The position numbers and the translations under genes are program-made. The notes beneath the pieces were generated by a model, which was not told where the DNA came from, did no database searches, and worked only from the letters and a program-made list of their open reading frames with translations. DNA of 64,000 nucleotides from assembly GCA_003574785.1 (NCBI GenBank), contig QORU01000004.1, positions 310,001 to 374,000 of the forward strand, given 5' to 3'. This document shows positions 1 to 9,110 of this stretch, piece by piece (position 1 is the first letter of the stretch; every line of letters starts with the position of its first letter). The stretch is from Taklimakanibacter deserti. Lineage in GTDB: Bacteria; Pseudomonadota; Alphaproteobacteria; Rhizobiales; Aestuariivirgaceae.

Positions 1-1000
1 TGTAGCGCGAGGCAGCGTAAGCAAAGGCGAAATAGACCGCGGCCGTCACCGCATAGGCCTCGTGATAGAAGCCGAGCCACTGCGTGTCGGTCGTGGCTAC
101 CCGCGCGGTGTTGAGGAAATCGAAGAGCCCGATGACGCTCACCAGCGAGGTGTCGAGGAAGATGCCGATGCCGAGCGTCACGAAGGCCGGAATGACCGCG
201 CGGAAGGCCTGCGGCAGGACCACCAGGCGCAGCGTCCGGGCCGCCGACAGGCCGAGCGATTGCGCCGCCTCATATTGGCCGTTGGGGACCGCCTCCAGTC
301 CGGCCCGGACGATCTCGGCGATATAGGCCGAGACGAACAAGATGAGCGCCACCTGGACGCGCAGCAGCTTGTCGATCGAGGCGCCGGCCGGCAGCATCAG
401 CGGGAACAGCAGGGTCGAGACATAGAGCACGGCGATGATGGGGACGCCGCGCATCGCCTCGATGAAGCCGATCGAGAGCATGCGCACGCCCCCCATCCGT
501 GAGCGCCGGCCGAGGGCGAGCAGGACGCCGAGCGGAAACGCTCCGGCAAAGCCCAGGACGGCGAGCAGCAAGGTCAGCGGAAAGCCGCCCCAGAGCTGGG
601 TCGAGATCGACGAGCCGGAGATCCAGCCGGACATGAGAACGATGGCCGAAACGATCGACAGGAGCCAGAGCGTCAAAAGCTGCCGATGCCAGAAGCGCGG
701 TATGGCGGTTGCGACCACCGGCAGCGCGATGAGGAGTGTCGCGGTGATGGCCTGCCACTGGCGCTCGCGCGGATAGAGGCCGAAAAGCATGAAGCGGAAT
801 TTTTCGCCGATGAAGGCCCAGCAGGCGCCGGTGCCGGCGGCACAGGTCTCGGCCGTTCCCGTCCAGGTCGCATCGATGAGCGCCCATCGCAGGAGCGGCA
901 CGGCGATCAGCACCAGTGCGGCCGAGACGGCGACGGTGATGGCGGCATTGAGCGGCGTGCCGAAGAACTGCCGGGCGAGCGGCTTCGATTGATCGATCAT
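1..1000 (-). CDS. aapM: General L-amino acid ABC transporter permease AapM (partial, C-terminus beyond left edge)
   Basis: This is an inner-membrane permease of the polar amino-acid transporter AapJQMP. The frame is open from an ATG at 998-1000 to the window edge, giving about 333 residues. It shows several hydrophobic segments and a C-terminal EAA loop (EAAQSLGLSAARTLRLVVLPQA), the contact site for the ATPase AapP, followed by VTLGIGIFLDTSLVSVIGLFD. It starts 4 bases after aapQ stops, so the two are probably cotranslated. The long periplasmic region between the first and second hydrophobic segments is typical of AapM. aapP is expected just outside the window. Confidence 0.9.
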   Translation of the reverse strand, partial: MIDQSKPLARQFFGTPLNAAITVAVSAALVLIAVPLLRWALIDATWTGTAETCAAGTGACWAFIGEKFRFMLFGLYPRERQWQAITATLLIALPVVATAIPRFWHRQLLTLWLLSIVSAIVLMSGWISGSSISTQLWGGFPLTLLLAVLGFAGAFPLGVLLALGRRSRMGGVRMLSIGFIEAMRGVPIIAVLYVSTLLFPLMLPAGASIDKLLRVQVALILFVSAYIAEIVRAGLEAVPNGQYEAAQSLGLSAARTLRLVVLPQAFRAVIPAFVTLGIGIFLDTSLVSVIGLFDFLNTARVATTDTQWLGFYHEAYAVTAAVYFAFAYAASRY

Positions 1001-1004
1001 GGCG

Positions 1005-2180
1005 TCAGCGGGTGATGAGGGCGTGGCGGGCGTGATAATGGTTCATCAGCAGCGACACCGTGAGGTTGATGGAGAGATAGATCGCCATCATGATCAGGAT
1101 CGCCTCCAGCGCCTGGCCGGTCTGGTTGGCCGTCGTGTTGATGATGCTGACCAGGTCCGGATAGCCGATGGCGACGGCGAGGCTCGAATTCTTGGTGAGG
1201 CTCAGATAGTTGGAGGTGAGGAGCGGGATCATGATGCGGAGCGCCTGCGGCAGCACGATGAGCCTGAGGATCTGGCCCTGATGCAGGCCCATGGCGCGCG
1301 CCGCCTCCGCTTGCCCGTTGGGCACGGCCTCTATGCCGCTGCGCACGATCTCGGCGATGCCGGCCGAGGCATTGATGGCGAGCCCGAACAGGAGGGCGGC
1401 GAATTCAGGCGTGCTGGATAGCCCGCCCGTGACATTGAAGCCTTTCCTTTCCGGCCACTCGATGGTGAGGCCGCCGGCGAACGCGACCAGCACGAGCCCC
1501 GCCAACGCGGCAAGCAGCAACATGATCCGCCCCTTCAGCCTTTGGCGCGGATTGTCCTTCAGGCGATGACTGAGCAAAAGCCAGCAACCCCCGAGAATGA
1601 CTCCGAAAATGGCAAGGGCGACAGTCCAGCCGCCGGTCGCCGAGGTGAGCGACGGCAGGAACACGCCGCGATTGCTGAACAGCACGCCGGGCAGCGGCTC
1701 GAAGGCGCGGCGGATGGCCGGCAGGGACTGGACCGTGGCGCTCCAGAAGAAGAGTTGTAAGAGGAGCGGCGTGTTGCGGACCGCCTCGACATAGGCCTTG
1801 ACCAGACCGGCAAGCAGCGGATTGCCGGAGAGCCGCGCTATGCCGAGCATCAGGCCCAGCGCCGTCGCGAAGACGCAACCTGCGAAAGAGGCCATGAGGG
1901 TGTTGAGGGCGCCGACCAGGATGGCGCGGCCAAAGCTCATTTGCGAGGAATAGGCGATCAGGCTCTCGCCGATCTCGAAATTGGCCGGCCGCCAGAGGAA
2001 GCCGAAGCCCGGCGTGATCCCGACGCGGTCCATATTGCTGATCAGGTTGTGGCCGAGATAGGCTGCGAACGCGATCAGGACGGCGAGACCGCCGAGCTGC
2101 AGCAGTGGCTTTTGGCCGAGCCAGGCACGAAAAGATGAAAGACCGGGCGGTGCACCGCCCGGTCGCCCCCTCGATGACAT
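1005..2180 (-). CDS. aapQ: General L-amino acid ABC transporter permease AapQ
   Basis: This is the partner permease of AapM, about 391 residues. It has a first membrane segment near residues 30-50, the HisM/GlnP-type permease core in the C-terminal half, and an EAA loop (EAARAMGLHQGQILRLIVLPQA) before the last membrane segments. The ATG at 2180 is preferred. A GTG at 2195 in the same frame, 2 bases from the aapJ stop, would add five residues. Neither has a good ribosome-binding site. The first codons run through a perfect palindrome at 2141-2164. Order and spacing (aapJ, aapQ, aapM) are those of known aap operons. Confidence 0.9.
   Translation of the reverse strand: MSSRGRPGGAPPGLSSFRAWLGQKPLLQLGGLAVLIAFAAYLGHNLISNMDRVGITPGFGFLWRPANFEIGESLIAYSSQMSFGRAILVGALNTLMASFAGCVFATALGLMLGIARLSGNPLLAGLVKAYVEAVRNTPLLLQLFFWSATVQSLPAIRRAFEPLPGVLFSNRGVFLPSLTSATGGWTVALAIFGVILGGCWLLLSHRLKDNPRQRLKGRIMLLLAALAGLVLVAFAGGLTIEWPERKGFNVTGGLSSTPEFAALLFGLAINASAGIAEIVRSGIEAVPNGQAEAARAMGLHQGQILRLIVLPQALRIMIPLLTSNYLSLTKNSSLAVAIGYPDLVSIINTTANQTGQALEAILIMMAIYLSINLTVSLLMNHYHARHALITR
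2141..2164 (-). other. Perfect 24-nt palindrome at the aapJ/aapQ junction
   Basis: Positions 2141-2164 are an exact palindrome (GACCGGGCGG, TGCA, CCGCCCGGTC) that would form a GC-rich hairpin in the aap transcript, followed on the sense strand by TTTCATCTTTTC. It lies 34-57 bases after the aapJ stop and inside the first codons of aapQ. It may be an mRNA-stability hairpin or partial terminator that keeps aapJ message above the permease level. The sequence is certain; the function is inferred. Confidence 0.6.
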
Positions 2181-2197
2181 GAAAGCCCGCGGCACGA

Positions 2198-3241
2198 TCA
2201 GCGGAACGGCGGCGAATAGAGCAGGCCGCCCTGGGTCCAGGGCTGGTTATAGCCGCGCTCGAAGCCGACCGGCGTCGCCTTGCCGATATTGCGCTCGAAG
2301 ATCTCGCCGTAATTGCCGACCGCCTTGATGATGTTATAGGCGAATTTGGGATCGAGGCCGATCGCTTCGCCGAGCGAGGGATCAGTGCCGAGGAAGCGCT
2401 TGATCGCCGGATCCTCGCTCGCAAGGAAGCTGTCGACATTGTCCTTGGTGATGCCGAGCTCTTCCGCCTGGATCGTCGCATAGACCGTCCAGTTGACGAT
2501 CTCGAGCCACTCGTCGTCGCCGCCGCGGATAGCCGGCACCAGCGGCTCCTTGGAGAGGCGCTCGGGCAGCAGCACATACTCGTCGGGTTTCGCGAGCTGG
2601 GTGCGCTTGATGGCGAGATCGGAGGCGTCCTGCGTCAGGGCGTCGACGCGGCCGGTGTCGAGCGCCTGGATGAATTCCTTCGTGTCCTCGATGACCACCG
2701 GCTTGAAGGTCTTCTTGGTCTTGCGGAAGAAGTCGGCGATGTTGAGCTCACCGGTGGTGCCGCTCTGGATGCCGATGGTGGCGCCGTCGAGATCGGTACC
2801 CTTGCTGACGCCGAGCGACTTGTTCACCAGGAGGCCCTGCCCGTCATAGAAGACGACCGGGCCGAAATGGAAGCCGAGCTTGAAGGCGCGGGTGATGGTC
2901 TGGGTGACGCCGGACAGGAGGATGTCGAACTCGCCCGCTTGCAACGCCGGCAGGCGCTGCTGCGGCGAGGAGGAGGTGAACTCCGCCTTCTCCGGATCGT
3001 TGAAGACCGTGACCGCGAGCGCCCGGCCGAAATCGACGAAGAAGCCGTTCCAGCGGCCATTGCTGTCGGGCGCGAAGAAGCCCGGCGACGTGCCGACGCC
3101 CACCTTGATCGTGCCGCGCGCCTTGATCTTTTCCAAGGTCTCGCCGGCAAAGGCAGTGGAGCCGAGGGCGAGGCTCAAGCCTGCCGTCAACGCGGCGAGT
3201 CCCGCCGCGCGTGCAAAATTCCGTGTGATCGATGCCAACAT
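2198..3241 (-). CDS. aapJ: General L-amino acid-binding periplasmic protein AapJ
   Basis: This is the periplasmic receptor of the Aap system, 347 residues, a usual length. Residues 1-32 form a Sec signal peptide ending GSTAFA before GETLEKIKARG. The mature protein opens with the family phrase KARGTIKVGVGTSPGFFAP and contains IGIQSGTTGELNIADFFR and VDALTQDASDLA, typical of polar amino-acid-binding proteins (SBP_bac_3). It is first in the aap operon; 533 bases without a confident gene separate it from kdpD, so its promoter should lie there. Confidence 0.93.
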   Translation of the reverse strand: MLASITRNFARAAGLAALTAGLSLALGSTAFAGETLEKIKARGTIKVGVGTSPGFFAPDSNGRWNGFFVDFGRALAVTVFNDPEKAEFTSSSPQQRLPALQAGEFDILLSGVTQTITRAFKLGFHFGPVVFYDGQGLLVNKSLGVSKGTDLDGATIGIQSGTTGELNIADFFRKTKKTFKPVVIEDTKEFIQALDTGRVDALTQDASDLAIKRTQLAKPDEYVLLPERLSKEPLVPAIRGGDDEWLEIVNWTVYATIQAEELGITKDNVDSFLASEDPAIKRFLGTDPSLGEAIGLDPKFAYNIIKAVGNYGEIFERNIGKATPVGFERGYNQPWTQGGLLYSPPFR

Positions 3242-3774
3242 GTCCCATTTTCCTTTCGCATCGCATCGCCGGCGCTGGCGTCAAGTGCGGCGGCCGGCTG
3301 CGTTGAGGCAAATGGGTAAACCGAGAGCCGACGCCGCAACCATTGAGGTTTTCGGCATCGCGGAATGAGAAATACTAAACCCGGTCTTGAGCCAGGGAGC
3401 CTCGAAGCCAACTTCCCTCTTGCTATCGCGGGCCAAGCCGTGGGATTTGGGAAATATCAGCGTGAGAAACTATGTATCGGAAGTCACGGCAGCATGCGGA
3501 CACTAGCGAGCTTCAAAAAACATAAGACTTTGAATGCGGGCGATAGGAAATCTTGCAATGCTGGAAACGATCAATGACGGTCCCGCGAATTCCCTGCTTT
3601 TCCCTGCTCCGACGCGCTAACTTATTGGTATTGCTTGAGCGAGATTCTTTTTTTCAAAATTCCCTGAAAATCCCTGCAAATCCCTGAATCCGGGTCTCCA
3701 CCGACCTCGATGGCCCATGAGAATTGTTCCCTTCTCCAATCCTTTTACCGCCCGATCCGGGACCGGCGTGAGCT
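3242..3774. other. Intergenic region between aapJ and kdpD, no gene seen
   Basis: These 533 bases lie upstream of aapJ and downstream of kdpD on the same strand. Short open frames occur but none has a convincing start or protein-like composition. It is AT-richer than its surroundings, so it probably holds the aap promoter, though I cannot place -35/-10 boxes. No kdpE gene or remnant is visible where it would be expected. It contains a phased TCCCTG repeat at 3591-3686. Confidence 0.6.
3591..3686 (+). repeat. Phased TCCCTG repeat
   Basis: TCCCTG begins at 3591, 3601, 3661, 3671 and 3681. The copies form two clusters with exact 10-base spacing, and the clusters are offset by 70 bases, so all five copies share one helical face. 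A T-rich run (TTCTTTTTTTCAAAAT) lies between them. The positions are read directly; a protein-binding role is a guess. Confidence 0.6.
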
Positions 3775-6447
3775 TCAAGCCTTGCCCTCGCCCGCCGGCA
3801 GCGGCAGGCGGATGGTGATGCGTGTGCCGCGCCCGCTCTCGGTCGGACTTGCCGCGCTGATGCTGCCGCCCAAGGCCGTGATGATGCCGCGGCAGATGGC
3901 GAGGCCGAGGCCGACGCCGGCGCCGCGCCCGTCATCCTGCTTCACCCGGTAGAACTTGTCGAAGACGCGCTCGAGATCTTGCGGAGGTATCCCCTGCCCT
4001 TCATCGCTCACCGAAACGACGATCTCGGATCCATATCGGTTGGCGGTCACCTTCGTGGGCGTTCCGGCCGAAGAATATTTGTTGGCATTGTCGAAGAGGT
4101 TGAACATGACCTGCTCGAGGAGCGCAGCATCGCCATGGACGAGTGGCAGGCCCGCCTCGATGGTGATCTCGATCGTGCGCTCGGGCCAGGCGGCGCGCGC
4201 CCGCGCCGCCGCCGCCCTGACGACATCGCCGAGATCGACCCAGTCGCGCTTGATCTCGAGATGAGGGCCTTCGATGCGCGTCATGTCGAGGAGATTGGTC
4301 ACGAAGCGCGACATGCGCCGCGTCTCCTCCTCGATCGCGGCAAGGAGCTCGTCACGGGCTTCGCCCGGCATCTTGCCGCCGAGGCTCCTGAGGCTGGTCA
4401 CGGATCCGAGGATGGTCGCGAGCGGCGTGCGCAGGTCATGCGAGATCGAGGACAGCAAGGCCGAGCGCAGGCGCTCGCTCTCGGCCGCGGCCTCGGCGCG
4501 GGCTGCGTCGCCGACCAGCAGCGTGCGCTCGATCGCGATCGTCGTCTGGTCGATGAGCGCTTCGACGACACGCTCGTCCTCGGCCGAAAGCCCGTCGGCG
4601 CCGGGCCTCAAGCCGATCACGCCGACGACGCCGCGCGGCGTCGTGAGCGGCCGGAACATGAAATGCGCATTGGGCAGCGTCGTCGTCCTGAGGCCCGCGG
4701 GCTCGCGGTGCGTGAGCGCCCAGCGCGCCGCCGTCCATTCGCTGGCGCCCATCGTGTCCTCGGGCGGAAACGCGGCCTTGATGACGAGTTCGCCGTCTTC
4801 GGCAAGGAGCACGATCGTCTCGCCCTTGATCGCGGATGCCGTCTGCGAAGCGACCGCCCACAGGACGTCGTCGAGCGTCGCGGTCCCTGAGAGCTTGCGC
4901 GAGAAGTCGAACAGCATCTGGGTCTGGAAGATGCGCCGGCCGGCGGCGTCCGACTGCTCGCGCACCCGGCCCGAAAGCCCGCCGGTAATGATGGCGACCA
5001 GCAGGAAGACGGTGAGCGCCAGGAGCTCATGCGGGCTGGCGACGGTGAATGTATAGGTGGGCTCGATGAAGAAGAAATTGTAGGTGAAGAAGGAGAGTAT
5101 GGACGCGATGAGCGCGCTGCCGGTGCCGAAGCGGTTGGCGCAGAGCAGAACCGCGGCGAGGAAGAACATGGAGATCGCCGGCGCCTTCAGCCAGTTCGCG
5201 TGCAACGTGTAAAGACCGAGACCGACCGCCAGCGCCACCGCGCCCAGAGCGGCGAAAAGTGCTGCGGCCTGGATCATCGGGCGCGGCCAGCGGAAGAACG
5301 GCACCTTGCCCTTGGGCGGCGTCACGATGTGGATGGCGATGCCTTCCGCCTGCTTGGTGATCTCGTCCGACAGCGACCGTCCGAAGAGCCGTTTCAGCCA
5401 CGAAGCGCGCGAACGGCCGAGCACGATCTGGGTGATGTTCTGGCGCTTGGCATAGCGCAGGACCTCACTCGGAAGGTCGCGCGCCGAAAGCCGCGAGATG
5501 TCGGCGCCGAGCCGGGCGGCGAGCTTCAGCGCCTCCTCGACGCGCCTGACCGAGTCCGGATCGCGCGGCTCGCGCCCGATGTGGTCGAGATGGGCCGCGA
5601 CCCAGCCGGCATTGAGCCCGCTGGCGAGGCGGCTCGCGGCCCGGATGACGGTCTGCGATTGGAGATCGGGTCCGACGCAGACCAGGATGCGCTCCGCCGT
5701 CGGCCACGGTCCTTCGATGGCGTTCTGGCGCAGATAATCGACCATCTCGTCATCGACGCGGTCGGCGGTACGCCGGAGCGCCAGTTCGCGCAAGGCCGTG
5801 AGATTGCCGGGCTTGAAGAAATTGTCGGCGGCGCGGCGCGCATTCTCCGGCAGATAGACCTTGCCGTCCTTCAGTCGCGCCAGCAATTCATCGGGCGTGA
5901 TGTCGACCACGACGACTTCCTCGGCCTTCTCGATGACCGTGTCCGGCACCACTTCCCGCACGGTGATGCCGGTGATGCCCGAAACGACGTCCGACAGGCT
6001 CTCGACATGCTGGATATTGAGCGCCGTCCATACATCGATGCCGGCATTGAGCAGCTCCTCGACATCCTGGAAGCGCTTGGGATGCCGGCTGTCGGGCGCG
6101 TTGGTGTGGGCGAGCTCGTCGACGATGATGAGGTCGGGCCGCCTCGCCAGCGCGGCATCGACATCGAACTCCATGAGGGTGCGGCCCTTATAGGCGACCG
6201 GCCGGCGCGGCAGGACCTCGAGCCCTTCGAGAAGGGCCGCGGTATCGGCCCGGCCATGGGTCTCGACGAGCCCCACCACCACGTCGCGCCCCTCCGCCTT
6301 GAGGCGCCTCGCCCCCGACAGCATGGCGTAGGTCTTGCCGACGCCCGGCGATGCGCCGAGAAAGACCTTGAGCTTGCCGCGCGCGCCCTTCCCGGCGAGC
6401 TTCAACAGCGCATCGGGTGACGGACGCAGTTCAGGGTCTTGCGGCAT
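3775..6447 (-). CDS. kdpD: Osmosensitive K+ channel sensor histidine kinase KdpD
   Basis: This is the membrane histidine kinase that senses K+ limitation and signals to KdpE; 890 residues, full length. The N-terminal KdpD domain has Walker A GASPGVGKT at residues 31-39 and the phrase LIIVDELAHTNAPDSRHPKR. A universal-stress-like domain follows (about 250-370), then four membrane segments (about 395-500), a GAF-like region, the HisKA box SSISHDLRTPLATILGS with the phospho-accepting His, and HATPase motifs NLFDNANKYS and DEGQGIPP. It starts 13 bases after kdpC. It is the last kdp gene here; no response regulator follows. Confidence 0.96.
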   Translation of the reverse strand: MPQDPELRPSPDALLKLAGKGARGKLKVFLGASPGVGKTYAMLSGARRLKAEGRDVVVGLVETHGRADTAALLEGLEVLPRRPVAYKGRTLMEFDVDAALARRPDLIIVDELAHTNAPDSRHPKRFQDVEELLNAGIDVWTALNIQHVESLSDVVSGITGITVREVVPDTVIEKAEEVVVVDITPDELLARLKDGKVYLPENARRAADNFFKPGNLTALRELALRRTADRVDDEMVDYLRQNAIEGPWPTAERILVCVGPDLQSQTVIRAASRLASGLNAGWVAAHLDHIGREPRDPDSVRRVEEALKLAARLGADISRLSARDLPSEVLRYAKRQNITQIVLGRSRASWLKRLFGRSLSDEITKQAEGIAIHIVTPPKGKVPFFRWPRPMIQAAALFAALGAVALAVGLGLYTLHANWLKAPAISMFFLAAVLLCANRFGTGSALIASILSFFTYNFFFIEPTYTFTVASPHELLALTVFLLVAIITGGLSGRVREQSDAAGRRIFQTQMLFDFSRKLSGTATLDDVLWAVASQTASAIKGETIVLLAEDGELVIKAAFPPEDTMGASEWTAARWALTHREPAGLRTTTLPNAHFMFRPLTTPRGVVGVIGLRPGADGLSAEDERVVEALIDQTTIAIERTLLVGDAARAEAAAESERLRSALLSSISHDLRTPLATILGSVTSLRSLGGKMPGEARDELLAAIEEETRRMSRFVTNLLDMTRIEGPHLEIKRDWVDLGDVVRAAAARARAAWPERTIEITIEAGLPLVHGDAALLEQVMFNLFDNANKYSSAGTPTKVTANRYGSEIVVSVSDEGQGIPPQDLERVFDKFYRVKQDDGRGAGVGLGLAICRGIITALGGSISAASPTESGRGTRITIRLPLPAGEGKA

Positions 6448-6460
6448 TTGAACCTATGTT

Positions 6461-7030
6461 CTACCCGGGTGCCACGGCGTCAAGGGCCCTGTTGAGCTCG
6501 AGCACATTGACGCGCGGCTCGCCGAAAATACCCAGCACGGGCTTTTTTACCTGCGCCTCGACCAGGGCCTTGACCTTGTCCTCGGGGATACCGCGCGCCT
6601 TGGCGATGCGGCTCGCCTGGATGAGCGCGTAGGCCGGCGATATGTCGGGATCGAGGCCGCTGCCCGAGCTCGTGACCGAGTCGGCCGGGAGCGACGAAAC
6701 GCCATCCGCCGCTTTCAGTCGCTGGGCATCGGCGGCGATCCGGTCGAGAAGCTTCTTCGACGTCGGGCCGAGATTGGCGCCGGAGGAGGCGCCGGCGTCA
6801 TAGCCCGCGCCTGCGGCCGAAATACGCGGCCAGAAATATTTGTCGGCGGCGAAGCTCTGGCCGATGAGCTCGGAGCCGCGCACGACATTGTTGTCGACGA
6901 CGAGGCTGCCATTGGCGCTCGACGGGAACAGGAGCTGCGCGCCGCCGGTCATGGCAAAGGGGTAGACGATCCCCGTCACAAACATGAGGAAGGCGAACAG
7001 GACGAGACAAGGACGCAGTTGCGAAAGCAT
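6461..7030 (-). CDS. kdpC: K+-transporting ATPase subunit C KdpC
   Basis: This is the single-pass subunit that stabilises the KdpFABC complex and aids ATP binding; 189 residues, normal length. One N-terminal membrane helix is followed by a soluble domain with the family phrases GSELIGQSF, YFWPRISAAG, SGANLGPTS, DSVTSSGSGLDPDISPAYA and LNRALD. The gene lies 11 bases after kdpB and 13 before kdpD. Confidence 0.96.
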   Translation of the reverse strand: MLSQLRPCLVLFAFLMFVTGIVYPFAMTGGAQLLFPSSANGSLVVDNNVVRGSELIGQSFAADKYFWPRISAAGAGYDAGASSGANLGPTSKKLLDRIAADAQRLKAADGVSSLPADSVTSSGSGLDPDISPAYALIQASRIAKARGIPEDKVKALVEAQVKKPVLGIFGEPRVNVLELNRALDAVAPG

Positions 7031-7041
7031 GGTCTATTCCT

Positions 7042-9096
7042 TCACACGAGATGCAGGGCCGAGACGACGATGTCGACGACCTTGATGCCGATGAACGGCA
7101 CGATGATGCCGCCCAGGCCATAGATGAGAAGATTGCGGCGCAGGAGCTCGCTCGCACCGACGGCGCGATAGGCGACACCCTTGAGGGCGAGCGGGATGAG
7201 TGCCACGATGATGAGCGCGTTGAAGATCACCGCCGAGAGAATGGCGCTCTCGGGCGAAGCGAGCCCCATGATGTTGAGCGCGCCGAGCTCCGGGTAGGTC
7301 ACGACGAACAGCGCCGGGATGATGGCGAAATATTTGGCGACGTCATTGGCGATCGAGAAGGTGGTGAGCGAGCCCCGCGTCATCAGGAGCTGCTTGCCGA
7401 TCTCCACGATCTCGATGAGCTTGGTGGGATTGGAATCGAGGTCGACCATGTTGCCGGCCTCGCGCGCCGCTTGCGTGCCCGATTGCATGGCGACGCCGAC
7501 ATCGGCCTGCGCCAGCGCCGGCGCGTCATTGGTGCCGTCGCCGCACATGGCGATGAGCCGGCCCTTGGCTTGTTCGGCGCGGATATAGGCGAGTTTGTCC
7601 TCGGGCGTTGCCTCGGCGATGAAGTCGTCGACGCCCGCTTCCGAGGCGATGGCGGCGGCGGTGACAGGGTTGTCGCCCGTCACCATCACCGTCTTGATGC
7701 CCATGTGGCGCAAGGCGTTGAAGCGCTCCTTGATGTCGGACTTGACCACGTCCTTCAAATGGATGACGCCGATGAGCTTGCCGTTCTCGGCGACGGCGAG
7801 CGGCGTGCCGCCGGTGCGCGAGATGCGGTCCACCGCGTCGCGGAAGGCCTGCGGCGCTGCATTGGCGGCGATCTTCACATGCTTGAGCACGGCATCGACG
7901 GCACCTTTGCGGATGATGCGGTCGCCCAGATCGACGCCCGATATGCGGGTGACGGCCGAGAAGGCGATGGGGACCGCCTTGGTGCCGGCAAGCTTCGGCT
8001 CGGCGACGTGATGATTGCCCTTCGCCAGCGCCACGATCGAGCGCCCTTCCGGCGTTTCATCGGCGAGCGAGGCCAAGAGCGATGTCTCGGCAAGCGCCTG
8101 CTCGCTGACGCCGGGCACCGGCAGGAAGGCCGTCGCCAGGCGGTTGCCGAAAGTGATGGTGCCGGTCTTGTCGAGGAGCAGCGTATCGACGTCGCCCGCC
8201 GCTTCGACGGCGCGGCCCGAGGTCGCGATGACATTGAAGCGGATGAGCCGGTCCATGCCGGCGATGCCGATCGCCGACAGGAGGCCGCCGATCGTCGTCG
8301 GGATGAGCGTCACCAGGAGGGCGGCCAGCACGGTGATCGACAGGAAGGTCGCCGAATAGCCGGCAATGCCCCACAGCGACATGACGACGAACATGAAGAT
8401 GAGCGTCATGCCGGCGAGCAGGATCGACAGAGCCAACTCGTTCGGCGTCTTCTGGCGCTCCGCGCCCTCGACCAGCGCGATCATGCGGTCGAGGAAGCTC
8501 GAGCCGGGCGCGGCTGTGACTTTCACCTTGATCCAGTCCGACAGCACGGTCGTGCCGCCGGTAACAGCCGAGCGGTCGCCGCCAGATTCGCGGATGACAG
8601 GTGCGGACTCGCCGGTGATCGCCGATTCGTTCACCGAGGCGATGCCTTCCAGGATCTCGCCGTCGGCGGGGATGACCTCACCGGCCGAAACCATCACCAC
8701 ATCGCCCTGGCGCAGCTCGAGAGCGGAAATCTTCTCGAAGAGATCGTTGCGCTCATCGGGCTGCAGCAGGCGGCGCGCCACCGTGTCGGTGCGGGTGCGG
8801 CGCAGGGCATCGGCCTGCGCCTTGCCCCTGCCCTCGGCCACCGCTTCGGCGAAATTGGCGAAGAGCACGGTGAACCACAGCCAGGCGGCGATTTGCCCTG
8901 AGAACAGGGCGACACCGTTCCCCACGATGAAGTCGCGCAGCCACATGGCCGTCACCAGGGCGGCGACGACGGCGGTGACGAAGATCACCGGGTTGCGGGC
9001 GAGGTGCTTGGGGGAGAGTTTGACAAACGCCTGCTTCATCGCTTCGAGCGTGATCTTGCGATCGAACAGCGAGGGGTTTGCGTGTTTCTTGGACAT
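7042..9096 (-). CDS. kdpB: K+-transporting P-type ATPase subunit B KdpB
   Basis: This is the catalytic ATPase subunit of the high-affinity K+ pump; 684 residues. The actuator motif is [10 protein letters not shown], the phosphorylation loop is [13 protein letters not shown], and the hinge and phosphatase motifs are VMVTGDNP and [18 protein letters not shown]. These are complete for an active P-type ATPase, with membrane segments before, between and after them. It sits 14 bases after kdpA. Confidence 0.97.
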   Translation of the reverse strand: MSKKHANPSLFDRKITLEAMKQAFVKLSPKHLARNPVIFVTAVVAALVTAMWLRDFIVGNGVALFSGQIAAWLWFTVLFANFAEAVAEGRGKAQADALRRTRTDTVARRLLQPDERNDLFEKISALELRQGDVVMVSAGEVIPADGEILEGIASVNESAITGESAPVIRESGGDRSAVTGGTTVLSDWIKVKVTAAPGSSFLDRMIALVEGAERQKTPNELALSILLAGMTLIFMFVVMSLWGIAGYSATFLSITVLAALLVTLIPTTIGGLLSAIGIAGMDRLIRFNVIATSGRAVEAAGDVDTLLLDKTGTITFGNRLATAFLPVPGVSEQALAETSLLASLADETPEGRSIVALAKGNHHVAEPKLAGTKAVPIAFSAVTRISGVDLGDRIIRKGAVDAVLKHVKIAANAAPQAFRDAVDRISRTGGTPLAVAENGKLIGVIHLKDVVKSDIKERFNALRHMGIKTVMVTGDNPVTAAAIASEAGVDDFIAEATPEDKLAYIRAEQAKGRLIAMCGDGTNDAPALAQADVGVAMQSGTQAAREAGNMVDLDSNPTKLIEIVEIGKQLLMTRGSLTTFSIANDVAKYFAIIPALFVVTYPELGALNIMGLASPESAILSAVIFNALIIVALIPLALKGVAYRAVGASELLRRNLLIYGLGGIIVPFIGIKVVDIVVSALHLV

Positions 9097-9110
9097 GGAG
9101 AAGACTCCGA

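Noticed and set aside
3365..3577. 70-codon plus-strand frame upstream of aapJ
   Set aside because: It has no ribosome-binding site and no recognisable features; it may be chance.
5029..6420. 463-codon open frame on the plus strand opposite kdpD
   Set aside because: It is antisense to a complete, motif-rich kdpD; high GC leaves long stop-free antisense frames. Its product is low-complexity, rich in Arg, Asp and Gly.
7051..8901. 616-codon open frame opposite kdpB
   Set aside because: It is antisense to kdpB, which has all P-type ATPase motifs, and its translation resembles no protein family.
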